From Stakelama sediminis (GTDB lineage Bacteria; Pseudomonadota; Alphaproteobacteria; Sphingomonadales; Sphingomonadaceae): 64,000 bases of DNA. Positions within the stretch are counted from its first letter, which is position 1. Each line of letters opens with the position of its first letter. Shown piece by piece: positions 27,330-36,059 of the stretch. The translations under genes were made by a program, and so were the position numbers. The stretch lies in the NCBI RefSeq assembly GCF_014199335.1, contig NZ_JACIJI010000001.1:1054001-1118000 (forward strand), in the 5' to 3' direction. The notes below the pieces were generated by a model. That model ran no database searches and was not told where the DNA came from. It saw only the letters and a list, made by a program, of their open reading frames with translations.

Positions 27330-27334
27330 GGCAC

Positions 27335-27356
27335 GATATAAGGAATTCTTTATATC
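27335..27356. promoter_or_regulatory. 22-bp palindrome upstream of metK (candidate operator)
   Basis: Arms GATATAA (27335-27341) and TTATATC (27350-27356) flank a central GAATTC with only one unpaired position pair (27342/27349). It ends 41 bp before the metK ATG, where a repressor would block transcription. I see no match to a SAM-II or SAM/SAH riboswitch. An ArsR-type methionine regulator (SahR/SamR class) is possible but unproven. Confidence 0.45.
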
Positions 27357-27397
27357 CGGTGCAGTCCGGTATTTCATGTCCAATTTGAGGGTTTCGC

Positions 27398-28621
27398 ATG
27401 CGTTCAAGCTACCTCTTCACATCCGAATCGGTTTCCGAAGGTCATCCCGACAAGGTCGCCGACCAGATTTCCGACGCGATCGTCGACCTTTTCCTTTCCA
27501 AAGACCCCGAGGCGCGCATTGCATGCGAAACGCTGACCACCACGCAGCTCGTCGTGCTGGCGGGCGAAATCCGCTGCAAGGGCGTATATGAAAACGGTGA
27601 ATGGGCGCCGGGCGCTCTGGAAGAGATCGAAAAGACGGTGCGCGATACGGTAAAGCGTATCGGTTATGAGCAGGACGGTTTCCATTGGGAAACCTTCGAG
27701 TTTGAAAACAACCTGCATGCCCAGTCGGCGCATATCGCCCAGGGCGTCGATGCCAGCGGCAACAAGGATGAAGGCGCAGGCGATCAGGGCATCATGTTCG
27801 GCTATGCCGTCGATGACACGCCCGACCTGATGCCCGCAACGCTGGACTACAGCCACAAGATCCTGCAGCGCATGGCCGCCGACCGTCATTCGGGCACGGC
27901 GCCCTTCCTCGAACCCGATGCCAAGAGTCAGGTCACGCTGCGCTTCGAAAACGGCAAGCCTGCGGCTGCCACCGCAATCGTCGTTTCGACCCAGCACAAA
28001 CCGGGCTATGACAGCGGCGAGAAAGAAACCGAACTGAAATCCTATGTGAAGAAGGTCGTTGCCGACATCCTTCCCGCTGAACTGCTGTCGGACGCCACCG
28101 AATATCACATCAACCCCACCGGCAGCTTCGAAATCGGCGGGCCGGATGGTGACGCGGGCCTTACCGGGCGCAAGATCATCGTCGACACCTATGGCGGCGC
28201 CGCCCCGCATGGCGGCGGCGCGTTCAGCGGCAAGGATCCGACCAAGGTTGACCGGTCGGCGGCCTATATCACCCGCTATCTGGCCAAGAATATCGTCGCA
28301 GCCGGTCTTGCCAAGCGCTGCACGATCCAGCTTGCCTATGCCATTGGCGTGTCGAAGCCGCTGTCGCTCTATGTCGACACGCACGGCACCGGCACCGTGG
28401 CCGACGACAAGATCGAGGATGCGATTCGCGCCAACCCGAAGCTGGGCGGCCTGACCCCGCGCGCCATCCGCACGCATCTGGGCCTCAACAAGCCGATTTA
28501 CAGCACGACCGCAGCCTATGGCCATTTCGGGCGCAAGCCGACCGGCGATCTGTTCCCGTGGGAACGCACCGATCTGGTCGAGGATCTGAAGGCTGCGCTG
28601 ACGGCGGAAGCCACCGCCTGA
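27398..28621 (+). CDS. metK: S-adenosylmethionine synthase
   Basis: This enzyme makes SAM from methionine and ATP. It is 407 aa. The three-domain pattern is complete: [24 protein letters not shown] at the N-terminus, [12 protein letters not shown] near residue 127 and [19 protein letters not shown] near 269, all active-site signatures. The ribosome site TTGAGGG precedes the ATG. trmB follows, as is common in Alphaproteobacteria, but a terminator lies between. A palindrome just upstream suggests its own control. Confidence 0.98.
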   Translation: MRSSYLFTSESVSEGHPDKVADQISDAIVDLFLSKDPEARIACETLTTTQLVVLAGEIRCKGVYENGEWAPGALEEIEKTVRDTVKRIGYEQDGFHWETFEFENNLHAQSAHIAQGVDASGNKDEGAGDQGIMFGYAVDDTPDLMPATLDYSHKILQRMAADRHSGTAPFLEPDAKSQVTLRFENGKPAAATAIVVSTQHKPGYDSGEKETELKSYVKKVVADILPAELLSDATEYHINPTGSFEIGGPDGDAGLTGRKIIVDTYGGAAPHGGGAFSGKDPTKVDRSAAYITRYLAKNIVAAGLAKRCTIQLAYAIGVSKPLSLYVDTHGTGTVADDKIEDAIRANPKLGGLTPRAIRTHLGLNKPIYSTTAAYGHFGRKPTGDLFPWERTDLVEDLKAALTAEATA

Positions 28622-28643
28622 TTGCCCTGTCCGAACGATGAAG

Positions 28644-28673
28644 TGGCGGCGGTCGGAGGACTGCCGCCATTTT
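28644..28673 (+). terminator. Rho-independent terminator after metK
   Basis: TGGCGGCGGTC at 28644-28654 pairs with GACTGCCGCCA at 28659-28669 (one G-T pair), with loop GGAG and then TTTTCATTTC. Confidence 0.85.
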
Positions 28674-28729
28674 CATTTCCGACACATCCATTTGCGAAGT
28701 GCCGCCGTCCGGCCTATGCGCACCCGGCC

Positions 28730-29410
28730 ATGAACGATCCCATCATTCTTCGTCGCCTGTATGGCCGCCGTCAGGGGCACAAACTGCGCGCCGGCCAACA
28801 GGCGCTGGTCGATGACATGCTCCCCGGCCTCAGCGTACCGGAGGAAGGCCCCCTGAACGCAACAACCCTGTTCGGCGACCCACGTCCGCTGGAATTCGAA
28901 ATCGGCTTCGGCGCGGGCGAGCATCTTGCCGCGCAGGCTGCCGCCCGGCCGGAGCACGGCTTTATCGGCTGCGAACCGTTTCTGAACGGCGTGGTCGGCG
29001 CGCTTGGCCATATTCGCGACAATGGTCTGACCAATATCCGGCTGCATATGGGCGATGCGCTGGAAGTGCTCGCCCGGCTCCCGGACGCCTCACTGGACCG
29101 CATCTATCTGCTCCACCCCGACCCATGGCCCAAGGCGCGCCACGCCAAGCGGCGAATGATGAATCACGGCCCGCTCGACCTGATTGCGAAGAAACTGAAG
29201 TTCGGTTGCGAATTCCGGCTGGGCACCGATGACCCGACCTATTGCCGCTGGTCGATGATGGTCATGGCAGCACGCGATGACTTTAAATGGCTGGCAGAAA
29301 CGCCTGCCGATTTCCTGAACCGCCCGGATGATTGGCCGCAAACCCGCTATGAACGCAAGGCCCGCCGCCATAACCATGAAGTCTGGTATTTCCGCTATCT
29401 AAGAAAATAA
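28730..29410 (+). CDS. trmB: tRNA (guanine-N7-)-methyltransferase
   Basis: A SAM-dependent enzyme that makes m7G46 in tRNAs. It is 226 aa. The SAM-binding motif EFEIGFGAGEHL and the catalytic/tRNA motif LLHPDPWPKARHAKRRM are clear, with an N-terminal RRLYGRRQGHKL typical of alphaproteobacterial TrmB. The ATG at 28730 fits the family N-terminus; a longer frame from 28622 would read through the metK terminator. It uses the product of the upstream gene. Confidence 0.95.
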   Translation: MNDPIILRRLYGRRQGHKLRAGQQALVDDMLPGLSVPEEGPLNATTLFGDPRPLEFEIGFGAGEHLAAQAAARPEHGFIGCEPFLNGVVGALGHIRDNGLTNIRLHMGDALEVLARLPDASLDRIYLLHPDPWPKARHAKRRMMNHGPLDLIAKKLKFGCEFRLGTDDPTYCRWSMMVMAARDDFKWLAETPADFLNRPDDWPQTRYERKARRHNHEVWYFRYLRK

Positions 29411-29464
29411 ATTTCATTTCATCGATAAGTGCTGTTATTTTCCTTTCGGCAGGAGGGAATACTC

Positions 29465-29599
29465 ATGTCGAATACCAAGAAAGATCAACCGCCTCAGGAA
29501 GAACGCCGCTCGGGCAAAGACCGGCGCCATATCAACAGCCCCGACTATAGCGGTCCGGATCGCCGCAAGCATGAGCGACGCAGCTACGATCAAGATTAA
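29465..29599 (+). CDS. 44-aa Arg-rich microprotein
   Basis: A very short reading frame with a strong ribosome site (AGGAGGG, 7 nt before the ATG). The protein is hydrophilic with three similar units, ERRSGKDRR, GPDRRKHERR and a final SYDQD. The RRxGxDRR pattern resembles the N-termini of some PilZ-type and regulatory proteins, but there is no full domain. It lies 54 nt after trmB and ends 17 nt before the convergent GNAT gene. Function is unknown; it could bind nucleic acid or anionic lipids. Confidence 0.55.
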   Translation: MSNTKKDQPPQEERRSGKDRRHINSPDYSGPDRRKHERRSYDQD

Positions 29600-29615
29600 A
29601 GCCTGATCGTCCCGC

Positions 29616-30707
29616 TCAGCCTTCTTCATTTCCCGATGCCTGCCAGCGGCTGGCGAACAGGCGCCCGACCATTGCCGACAACCCCGGACGCACAAAAAGC
29701 CAGTCGCGGATCCCCGGTCCCTTTTCGGCGCCGATGACGCGTTTATACCCGCTGTCGCCTGCCCCCCAGTCAACCCGTGCCATACCGTCGTCCAGTGCGC
29801 GTACCAGATTGCGATAATAGAGCAACTTTCCCGGCGAATGTTTCGCAAAATTCGGATCATAGCTGTTGGCAATGGCGTATTTCAGCGCGCCCGCATTGAT
29901 GTCGAAGGAAAAGGCGGAAGGTTCACCGTCAATACGCAGCACCGCTGCCCACAGCATATCAGCAATGACCGGATCTTTTGCTGCAGCACGCCAGAAGGCA
30001 CCATGGCCGGCGCGGGTAAATTTGGCGTCGCTGCCATCGGTACGTGCGGCAATCCAGCTCTTTTCCTCGACTGTGGCAAGGGCATCGAACATCCCGTCGT
30101 TCCACTCTGCACCGGACACGAACGACCAGTCCGGCACGCCATGTTCGCCAAGGTGCTTTTCGTGAAACCGGTTCTTGCGCAGCGTCGAATTGCGCGGCCA
30201 GGTCCCGGCTTCGCGCAATACCGCCATGTCGAGCAGATAGCTGTCGGCAATGAAACGCGGGAGCACGGCCCAGCCCTTCGCCCGCGCCGCATCGCGCAAT
30301 CGATTTAGCGCGGGATCATCGTCATAGACCGGACCGATCCGCAACGCGCGCACCGGCAATGCCTTCAACAAGGTATCGAATACCCCCGCATCGGCATCCG
30401 CGGCGACCGGAAAGCTGCGAAACGGCCAGTAACAGCCCGGCACCGACGCCATACCCAGCCAGTCCGGCCCGGTACGCACCAGCGGCAACGCCGCCATCAC
30501 TTCGCCCTCCCGCATGATCGTAATGGTGCGCGCTTCCCCCCCATAGGCGGCAAGCGCCGCAGCAAACCATCCATAACGCAAAAACCGATAGGCGGGCAGC
30601 GCCGCATCCGCCGCATGGTCGATCGTCCCCGACAGGCCGGGACGCACCTGTGCCGTATATACCGGCGATAGACGTTCAAAGCTGGAAAGCGGCATCGGTT
30701 TGGTCAT
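29616..30707 (-). CDS. GNAT-type acetyltransferase with BioF2/CelD-like fold
   Basis: A 363-aa protein of the Acetyltransf_6 (BioF2/CelD-like) group. The N-terminal half has YRFLRYGWFAAALAAYGG and ITIMREGEVMAALPLVR, and the C-terminal half has the signature FSFDINAGALKYAIANSYDPNFAKHSPGKLLYY (about 268-300), typical of FemAB-like double GNAT folds. Such proteins often acylate envelope polysaccharide precursors. There are no membrane segments. It is alone on its strand with a 355-bp upstream gap. Confidence 0.82.
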   Translation of the reverse strand: MTKPMPLSSFERLSPVYTAQVRPGLSGTIDHAADAALPAYRFLRYGWFAAALAAYGGEARTITIMREGEVMAALPLVRTGPDWLGMASVPGCYWPFRSFPVAADADAGVFDTLLKALPVRALRIGPVYDDDPALNRLRDAARAKGWAVLPRFIADSYLLDMAVLREAGTWPRNSTLRKNRFHEKHLGEHGVPDWSFVSGAEWNDGMFDALATVEEKSWIAARTDGSDAKFTRAGHGAFWRAAAKDPVIADMLWAAVLRIDGEPSAFSFDINAGALKYAIANSYDPNFAKHSPGKLLYYRNLVRALDDGMARVDWGAGDSGYKRVIGAEKGPGIRDWLFVRPGLSAMVGRLFASRWQASGNEEG

Positions 30708-31062
30708 AGCAAGCTGTGTAGCGGCAAGGAGTTACCGAGTCGTAGCGTCGTGCCGACCTGAATTTCTGTGCCGGTTCGGGAAATTTATTCTCCCTTCTCC
30801 GCATTGCCCCTTGAAGCGGGCGAGCAAGACACGTCATAATCTGGATCAATGCTTTGCGTGCGCACATTCCTTTTCCCGGCGGCGACCGCTTGTTTTGATC
30901 AAGGCCCGGCCCTCTGCAGCCCGGCATGATCGCTTATTGCGGATGTCAGAATCCTGAGGCCGGTCTTTGCGCCGGATCTTCGAGTCCGTGCCGTGAAGAT
31001 GCAGCCGAAACTGTGTTTCGGGGGTTGAACATGCGCAATACCCAGTTTCAACGGAGTCCCGG
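30708..31062. other. 355-bp intergenic region, no gene seen
   Basis: The gap lies between divergent genes (GNAT and DUF4345) and must hold both promoters. It is less GC-rich than its surroundings. No convincing reading frame, tRNA, palindrome longer than 6 bp or repeat was found. Confidence 0.5.
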
Positions 31063-31482
31063 ATGAACCTCGACGGCGAACGCCGACTGTTACAACTGAT
31101 TATCGCGCTCGCAGCCCTTGTGCCGCTGACGGCCGCGACGGTCAGTATTTTCAAGGGGCCGGACTGGCTGGGCTATCCGGGCGGCGTGGCCGTCGATCTG
31201 GACAGCCAGTTTCGCTATCTTTCGGGTATCTTTCTAGCCATCGGCATTGGTTTTTTAAGCTGCATTCCCCGTATTCAGGCGGAAGGGCCTCGCTTTCGCC
31301 TGCTGGGCACCATCATCATTGCGGGGGGGCTCGCCCGGCTTTGGTCGCTGATCGAAGTGGGCGCCCCTTCGACAGGTCACCTGGTCGGGCTGGTGCTGGA
31401 ACTGGTGCTGATGCCGACGCTGATGATCTGGCAGGCAGCGCTCGCCAGTCGCTGGCGCCGCCTGCGCATGCCGATGTTCTAA
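31063..31482 (+). CDS. DUF4345 membrane protein
   Basis: A 139-aa inner-membrane protein with four predicted helices (about 10-27, 50-66, 78-95, 105-123). The core FRYLSGIFLAIGIGFL and the later GGLARLWSLIEVGAP are the DUF4345 pattern. The function is unknown. It is convergent with the amidase gene across 27 bp. Confidence 0.82.
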   Translation: MNLDGERRLLQLIIALAALVPLTAATVSIFKGPDWLGYPGGVAVDLDSQFRYLSGIFLAIGIGFLSCIPRIQAEGPRFRLLGTIIIAGGLARLWSLIEVGAPSTGHLVGLVLELVLMPTLMIWQAALASRWRRLRMPMF

Positions 31483-31509
31483 GAAATCGGCACCAGCCCA
31501 ACAAACCTT

Positions 31510-33129
31510 CTATTGGAAGCCGTCGATCGCCGGTCCGGTATCGACATGCGCGCGATATCCCGGCGGCATCCGCGCCAGTGACGCCTGTTCATAGGCATAG
31601 CCCGCATCCAGCACGGCAGCATCCTGATAGCGACGGCCGATAAAGGAAATTCCCACCGGCAACCCCTTTACCAGTCCCATCGGCACGGTCAGGTGCGGCC
31701 AGCCAGCCTTTGCCGGTAACCCGCTGGCACTCGGGCCTTCCGCCTGATCGCCGTAAATCGGGTCCGACAGCCAGGCCATGCCCGACGTCGGCTCCACCAA
31801 CAGGGTCGCATTCGCCTCTTTCAGCATCGTGTCCAGTGCCTTGCGGGCACCGTCGCGTGACGTCGCCAGCGCCCTGGCATAGCCGGGATCGTCCGCGCCG
31901 CCCGTCTTTTCCGCCATCTGAAAGATTTCCTGCCCGAAAAACGGCATTTCTTCTTTCTTATGCGCGTCATCGAAGGCAATCACATCCGCCAGCGTGCGCG
32001 TCTTCACCGCATCCGGTGTGGTGGCGAGATAGGCGTTGAGATCGCTCTTCAACTCCATCTGCAGCACCTTGAACTCGGCGGCGCTCAATCCCTTCGTGTC
32101 AGGCTCCTTCACCGTCACCAGCGTGGCTCCTGCGGCTTTCAGCACATCGAGCTGCGCATGGAATTTGGCCATCAGCGCAGGCGAGGCATTCGGCATCAGC
32201 ACCGCAATCCGCACGTCTTTCAGCGCGTCCTTCGACAATCCGGCCGCATAATTCTGGCGATAGCGGTCGGCATCCTTTGTCGCAGGATCGGCAGGGTCGC
32301 TGCCCACCATGGCGGAGAACAGCATCGCCACGTCCCGCACGCTGCGGCCCATCGGCCCGGCGGTGTCCTGACTATGGCTGATCGGCACGATATGGGTACG
32401 GCTGACCAGTCCAAGCGTGGGTTTCAGGCCCACCAGTCCGTTCATTGAGGAAGGACAGGTCACCGACCCGTCGGTTTCGGTTCCCAGTCCGGCAGCAGCA
32501 AAACTCGCCGCCACCGCCGCCGCTGTCCCGCTTGAGGAACCACATGCTGTACGATCGAGCGCATAAGGATTGCGCACCAGCCCGCCGACCGCACTCCAGC
32601 CGCTCATCGAACGGGTAGAACGAATATTCGCCCATTCCGACAAATTGGTCTTGGCGAGGATGATCGCGCCCGCAGCCTTCAGCCGCGCGATCACCGGTGC
32701 GTCGCGATGGGTGACGTTGTTGCGCAGGGCCAGGCTTCCCGCCGTGGTCGGCAACGGCCCGGCCAGCTCGATATTGTCCTTGATGACGATCGGAATGCCG
32801 TGCAGCGGCCCGCGCAGCCTGCCCGCCTTGCGCTCGGCATCCAGCTCGCGTGCTTCGTCCAGTGCCTGCGGGTTGATCGCGATGATGCTGCGCAGATCGG
32901 GGCCTTTACGATCCATCGCCGCGATCCGGCTCAGATAGGCGCGTACCAGTGCGACACTGCTGGTCTGCCCATCGGCAAGCATCGCCTGCAATTCGGAAAT
33001 GGAGCGTTCGGTCACATCGGCGGGCACGACCGGCGCTTCCTGCACAGCCTGTCCGATTGCCGATGCGCTGATGCCGCCCATCAACCCGGCCGCCAGAACC
33101 GCTGTTCCCAATAGCATTGCAATGCGCAT
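31510..33129 (-). CDS. Exported amidase (amidase-signature family)
   Basis: A 539-aa amide hydrolase with an N-terminal signal peptide (MRIAMLLGTAVLAAGLMGGI, cleavage near ASA), so periplasmic. The Ser-cisSer-Lys triad is visible: Lys117 in IVIKDNIELAG, a cis-Ser in CGSSSGTAAAV (about 197-200) and the nucleophile Ser222 in TETDGSVTCPSS. Relatives act on aryl amides or peptide amides; the substrate here is unknown. It is divergent from a TonB-dependent receptor across 177 bp. A run of 12 G on the coding strand lies directly before the start and overlaps the ribosome-site position. Confidence 0.9.
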   Translation of the reverse strand: MRIAMLLGTAVLAAGLMGGISASAIGQAVQEAPVVPADVTERSISELQAMLADGQTSSVALVRAYLSRIAAMDRKGPDLRSIIAINPQALDEARELDAERKAGRLRGPLHGIPIVIKDNIELAGPLPTTAGSLALRNNVTHRDAPVIARLKAAGAIILAKTNLSEWANIRSTRSMSGWSAVGGLVRNPYALDRTACGSSSGTAAAVAASFAAAGLGTETDGSVTCPSSMNGLVGLKPTLGLVSRTHIVPISHSQDTAGPMGRSVRDVAMLFSAMVGSDPADPATKDADRYRQNYAAGLSKDALKDVRIAVLMPNASPALMAKFHAQLDVLKAAGATLVTVKEPDTKGLSAAEFKVLQMELKSDLNAYLATTPDAVKTRTLADVIAFDDAHKKEEMPFFGQEIFQMAEKTGGADDPGYARALATSRDGARKALDTMLKEANATLLVEPTSGMAWLSDPIYGDQAEGPSASGLPAKAGWPHLTVPMGLVKGLPVGISFIGRRYQDAAVLDAGYAYEQASLARMPPGYRAHVDTGPAIDGFQ

Positions 33130-33133
33130 ATCG

Positions 33134-33145
33134 CCCCCCCCCCCC
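33134..33145 (-). repeat. G12 homopolymer in the amidase leader
   Basis: Twelve C on the plus strand read as G12 on the coding strand, 4 nt before the ATG at 33129. It replaces a normal Shine-Dalgarno sequence and lies where slippage would change the spacing to the start codon. Confidence 0.9.
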
Positions 33146-33246
33146 GTTCAGCTGCAACCGGTCAGCCTAAATGCTTTTGCGCGCCTGCCAAGCCGTACCT
33201 TCCGGGCCGGACCCGAATGCCAACATCAAACTGTCATCAAAACTTC

Positions 33247-33259
33247 GTTGCAGTGCAAC
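33247..33259. promoter_or_regulatory. 13-bp perfect palindrome upstream of the TonB receptor
   Basis: GTTGCA-G-TGCAAC, centred 54 bp before the receptor ATG and within the divergent region shared with the amidase gene. A candidate operator; the regulator is unknown. Confidence 0.35.
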
Positions 33260-33306
33260 AACCATCATGCAGGCGGCGTGGGAACCATCAAAGGGGAATT
33301 TCAATC

Positions 33307-35607
33307 ATGCGCCACGTCGCCCGGACTTTCACCGCTCTCCTGCTCGTCACCGCCTCTCCCGCCGCCTTTGCCCAAACCGTTCAGCCCGACACCGGCGGTG
33401 GTACTGGCGACACGCCGGCGACCGGCAACGACACCGACATCATCGTCACCTCGCAAAAGATCGAACAACGCGCGATCGACGTACCGATCACGATCAGCGT
33501 CAAGACCGGCAAGGATCTGGAACGCCTCGGCATTTCCGATCTCGACGACATTTCGGCCTATATTCCCGGCCTGAATATTCAGGATCAAAGCCCCAACAAT
33601 CCCGGCTTCGTGATTCGCGGCATCACCTCCGACAGCGGTTCGGCCCAGCAGTCGGCGCGCGTCACCGTCTATTATAACGGCGTCGATATATCGCGTGCAC
33701 GCGGCGCCTATCAGGATCTGTACGACATCAACCGGATCGAGGTGGTGAAGGGACCGCAGGCGACGCTGTTCGGGACCGCCGCGGCAATCGGTGCGATCAG
33801 CATCATCTCCAACAAACCGCAGCCCGGCTATTCGGGCGAACTGACCATCGGCTATGGCAATTACAATCAGAAGCTGGTGCGCGGCTATATCAATGCCGGA
33901 TCGGACACGCTGGCGGGGCGCATCGCCTTCGCCTGGAAAAAACGCGACGGCTATGTGAAGAACCTTTCCCCCGATCAGGGCGATCTGAACGGCCAGAATC
34001 AGCTTGGCATCCGCGCGTCGCTGCGCTGGCGTCCGTCGGATGCGGTCACCGTCGACCTGATCGGCACCTATGACCGTCAGCGCAATCCCGGCACCGCATT
34101 TGTCTCCGGCAACTTCGCCACGCCCGCCGGTCCTGCCGATCCGCTGAGCGATGTAGCCGATCTGGGCGGCTCGCCCTATTCGGCACAGGTGCTGGGCGCG
34201 CCGCATCTCGGCCTGCGTCGCCATGTCTATGACACCAATCTGACGATCAACTGGGACATGGGCGACGGCTGGAAGATGACGATGGTCAACGGCTATCGGC
34301 GATTCCTGGACAATGAAGTGTTCGATGCCGACGGCTCGGCCGCCTGGTATCTGGAATTCGCCGAGGACGCCGAGGGCTGGCAGGCAAGTCACGAAACGCG
34401 CTTCAACTACACCAGCGATACGTTTCGCGGCGCATTCGGATTCAACGTCTTCCATGAACAGGGCTTTCAACGCGTTCCCTTCTCCACCGAGGAGGGCACC
34501 TATCTGCAATGTACGTTGCACCTGATTCCGGGGCTGGGCTGTGTCGCCGCCGACGGTTCGGTCCCGGCATCGCAGGCAACCGGCATCCTGACCGGCGGGC
34601 AGGCAACCGTCCTCCCCTATGCCTCCGTCTTTGAGAACGGCGGCAAGAACGACAGCTATTCGGTGTTCGGCGACATGACCTGGATTCCGACGCCGAAGCT
34701 GGAACTGACCGCCGGAGCGCGCGGTATCATCGAACAGCGGATCAGCACCTATTCCGCCACCCAGCCCAATTCCGTGCTGGCAGGCGCACCGTTGCTGCCC
34801 GTGGGCAATACCGACGGTCAGACGGTACAGGCACAGCGCAGCTTCGTCGCGCTGCTGCCGCGCTTCAATGCCCTCTATCACCTTAACGGCAATCTGAACC
34901 TGTACGCGACAATTTCAAAGGGCCGCCGCTCGCCGGTGGTGCAACTGACCGGCCCGCTGTCGACGCTCGACATCGTGCCGGAAGAAACGGTGTGGAATTA
35001 TGAAGCGGGCATCAAGGGTTCGGCGGGCATCGTCTCCGGCTCGCTCGGCGTCTATTATGACGATTACAAGGACTTTCAGGTGTCCGTGATTCAGAGCAAC
35101 GGCACCACCATCACCCAAAGCGCCGGGTCGGCAAAGAATCTGGGTGTCGAGGCGGAACTGAATGTCCGCCCGACCGACTGGTTCAGCATGTTCGCCAATA
35201 TGGGCTTCATTTCCGGCGGCATCGACAACAAGCCCGAAAACGGGGTTTATGCGGGCGATCAGTTCCGGCTTCAGCCCAAATGGCAGGCAGCGGGCGGCCT
35301 CACCGTCGACAAGCCGGTGGGCAACGGCATGCGCCTCTTCGCCACGCCCAGCATCACCTATCGCTCGAAAATCTATTTCGAGGTGCCGAACAGCGAAGCC
35401 ACCAGCCAGGGTCCGGTGACGCTGGTCAATATCCGCGCCGGGATCAGCTTCGACAATGACCGGTTCGAAATTGCGGGCGTTGCCCATAATCTGCTCAACC
35501 GCCACTATCTGCTTGATGCGGGCAATACCGGCGGCGGCTTCGGCTATCCGACCTATATTCCCGCCGAACCCCGGCTCTACAGCATCCGCCTGACGGCGCG
35601 CTTCTGA
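33307..35607 (+). CDS. TonB-dependent outer-membrane receptor
   Basis: A 766-aa outer-membrane transporter. The signal peptide ends at AFAQ (about 20). The TonB box region is TDIIVTSQKIEQRA, the plug domain spans about 55-165 (VPITISVKTGKDLERLG, FVIRGI, IEVVKGPQATLFG), and the beta-barrel closes with YSIRLTARF, whose final Phe suits BAM assembly. The ATG at 33307 has AAAGGGG upstream. The ligand cannot be read from the sequence; the divergent periplasmic amidase suggests an amide-containing nutrient, but this is inference. Confidence 0.95.
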   Translation: MRHVARTFTALLLVTASPAAFAQTVQPDTGGGTGDTPATGNDTDIIVTSQKIEQRAIDVPITISVKTGKDLERLGISDLDDISAYIPGLNIQDQSPNNPGFVIRGITSDSGSAQQSARVTVYYNGVDISRARGAYQDLYDINRIEVVKGPQATLFGTAAAIGAISIISNKPQPGYSGELTIGYGNYNQKLVRGYINAGSDTLAGRIAFAWKKRDGYVKNLSPDQGDLNGQNQLGIRASLRWRPSDAVTVDLIGTYDRQRNPGTAFVSGNFATPAGPADPLSDVADLGGSPYSAQVLGAPHLGLRRHVYDTNLTINWDMGDGWKMTMVNGYRRFLDNEVFDADGSAAWYLEFAEDAEGWQASHETRFNYTSDTFRGAFGFNVFHEQGFQRVPFSTEEGTYLQCTLHLIPGLGCVAADGSVPASQATGILTGGQATVLPYASVFENGGKNDSYSVFGDMTWIPTPKLELTAGARGIIEQRISTYSATQPNSVLAGAPLLPVGNTDGQTVQAQRSFVALLPRFNALYHLNGNLNLYATISKGRRSPVVQLTGPLSTLDIVPEETVWNYEAGIKGSAGIVSGSLGVYYDDYKDFQVSVIQSNGTTITQSAGSAKNLGVEAELNVRPTDWFSMFANMGFISGGIDNKPENGVYAGDQFRLQPKWQAAGGLTVDKPVGNGMRLFATPSITYRSKIYFEVPNSEATSQGPVTLVNIRAGISFDNDRFEIAGVAHNLLNRHYLLDAGNTGGGFGYPTYIPAEPRLYSIRLTARF

Positions 35608-35617
35608 TTGTTGTATT

Positions 35618-35649
35618 CCGACCGGGTCGCCCTTGCGCCGCCCGGTCGG
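35618..35649 (+). terminator. Hairpin after the TonB receptor gene
   Basis: CCGACCGGG at 35618-35626 pairs perfectly with CCCGGTCGG at 35641-35649 around a 14-nt loop, 10 nt after the stop. There is no T run, so termination is likely but not certain. Confidence 0.5.
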
Positions 35650-35863
35650 ACGCGTTTCGCGCGTCTGGATGCGCCGCACCGCGCACAGGCACAACCGGCA
35701 TCGCCAAAATATATTTTTTGTTCCCCGCTCGTTCTCTTGCGCGCGCGTCCACCCAAGGAAGGTCCACGCGTCGCGCACCCTGCGCCTCCACGAACCGAGT
35801 CTTTTCAGCGACGAACCGAATCCCTACTACGGCATTTACGGTATTGCTTCCTGTGGCGATTAG

Positions 35864-35912
35864 GCACAATCTGTAGTGGTCGCTTTCGGGGGGAAACCAC
35901 AAGCGCTGGTAT
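35864..35912 (+). promoter_or_regulatory. Two NrdR-like boxes upstream of nrdA
   Basis: GCACAATCTGTAGTGG at 35864-35879 fits the NrdR consensus acaCwAtATaTwGtgt at 12 of 16 positions. A weaker box, CCACAAGCGCTGGTAT, is at 35897-35912, 33 bp further on, about three helical turns, which is the usual NrdR pairing. A second dyad, GTGAT-N5-ATCAC, follows at 35922-35936. The rest of the 452-bp gap between the receptor and nrdA shows no gene. Confidence 0.45.
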
Positions 35913-36059
35913 GAACCACCTGTGATGCTATATCACGGGACGGGATCGTTTGTGCCGTGAACCGGGCAAATGACCCTCTTTTGTTCTCCCCGTGCCGCGG
36001 CAGGAATGCTAGTATCGGGGTTTGCCCCCGAGTCGAACGGATCAGAAACGGGGATCGTC

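Noticed and set aside
27330-27397. SAM riboswitch before metK
   Set aside because: The 68-bp leader shows no SAM-II or SAM/SAH core that I could recognise; a DNA palindrome explains the visible symmetry better.
33301-34881. A 526-codon minus-strand frame opposite the TonB receptor
   Set aside because: Antisense to a clear receptor gene, with no family features.
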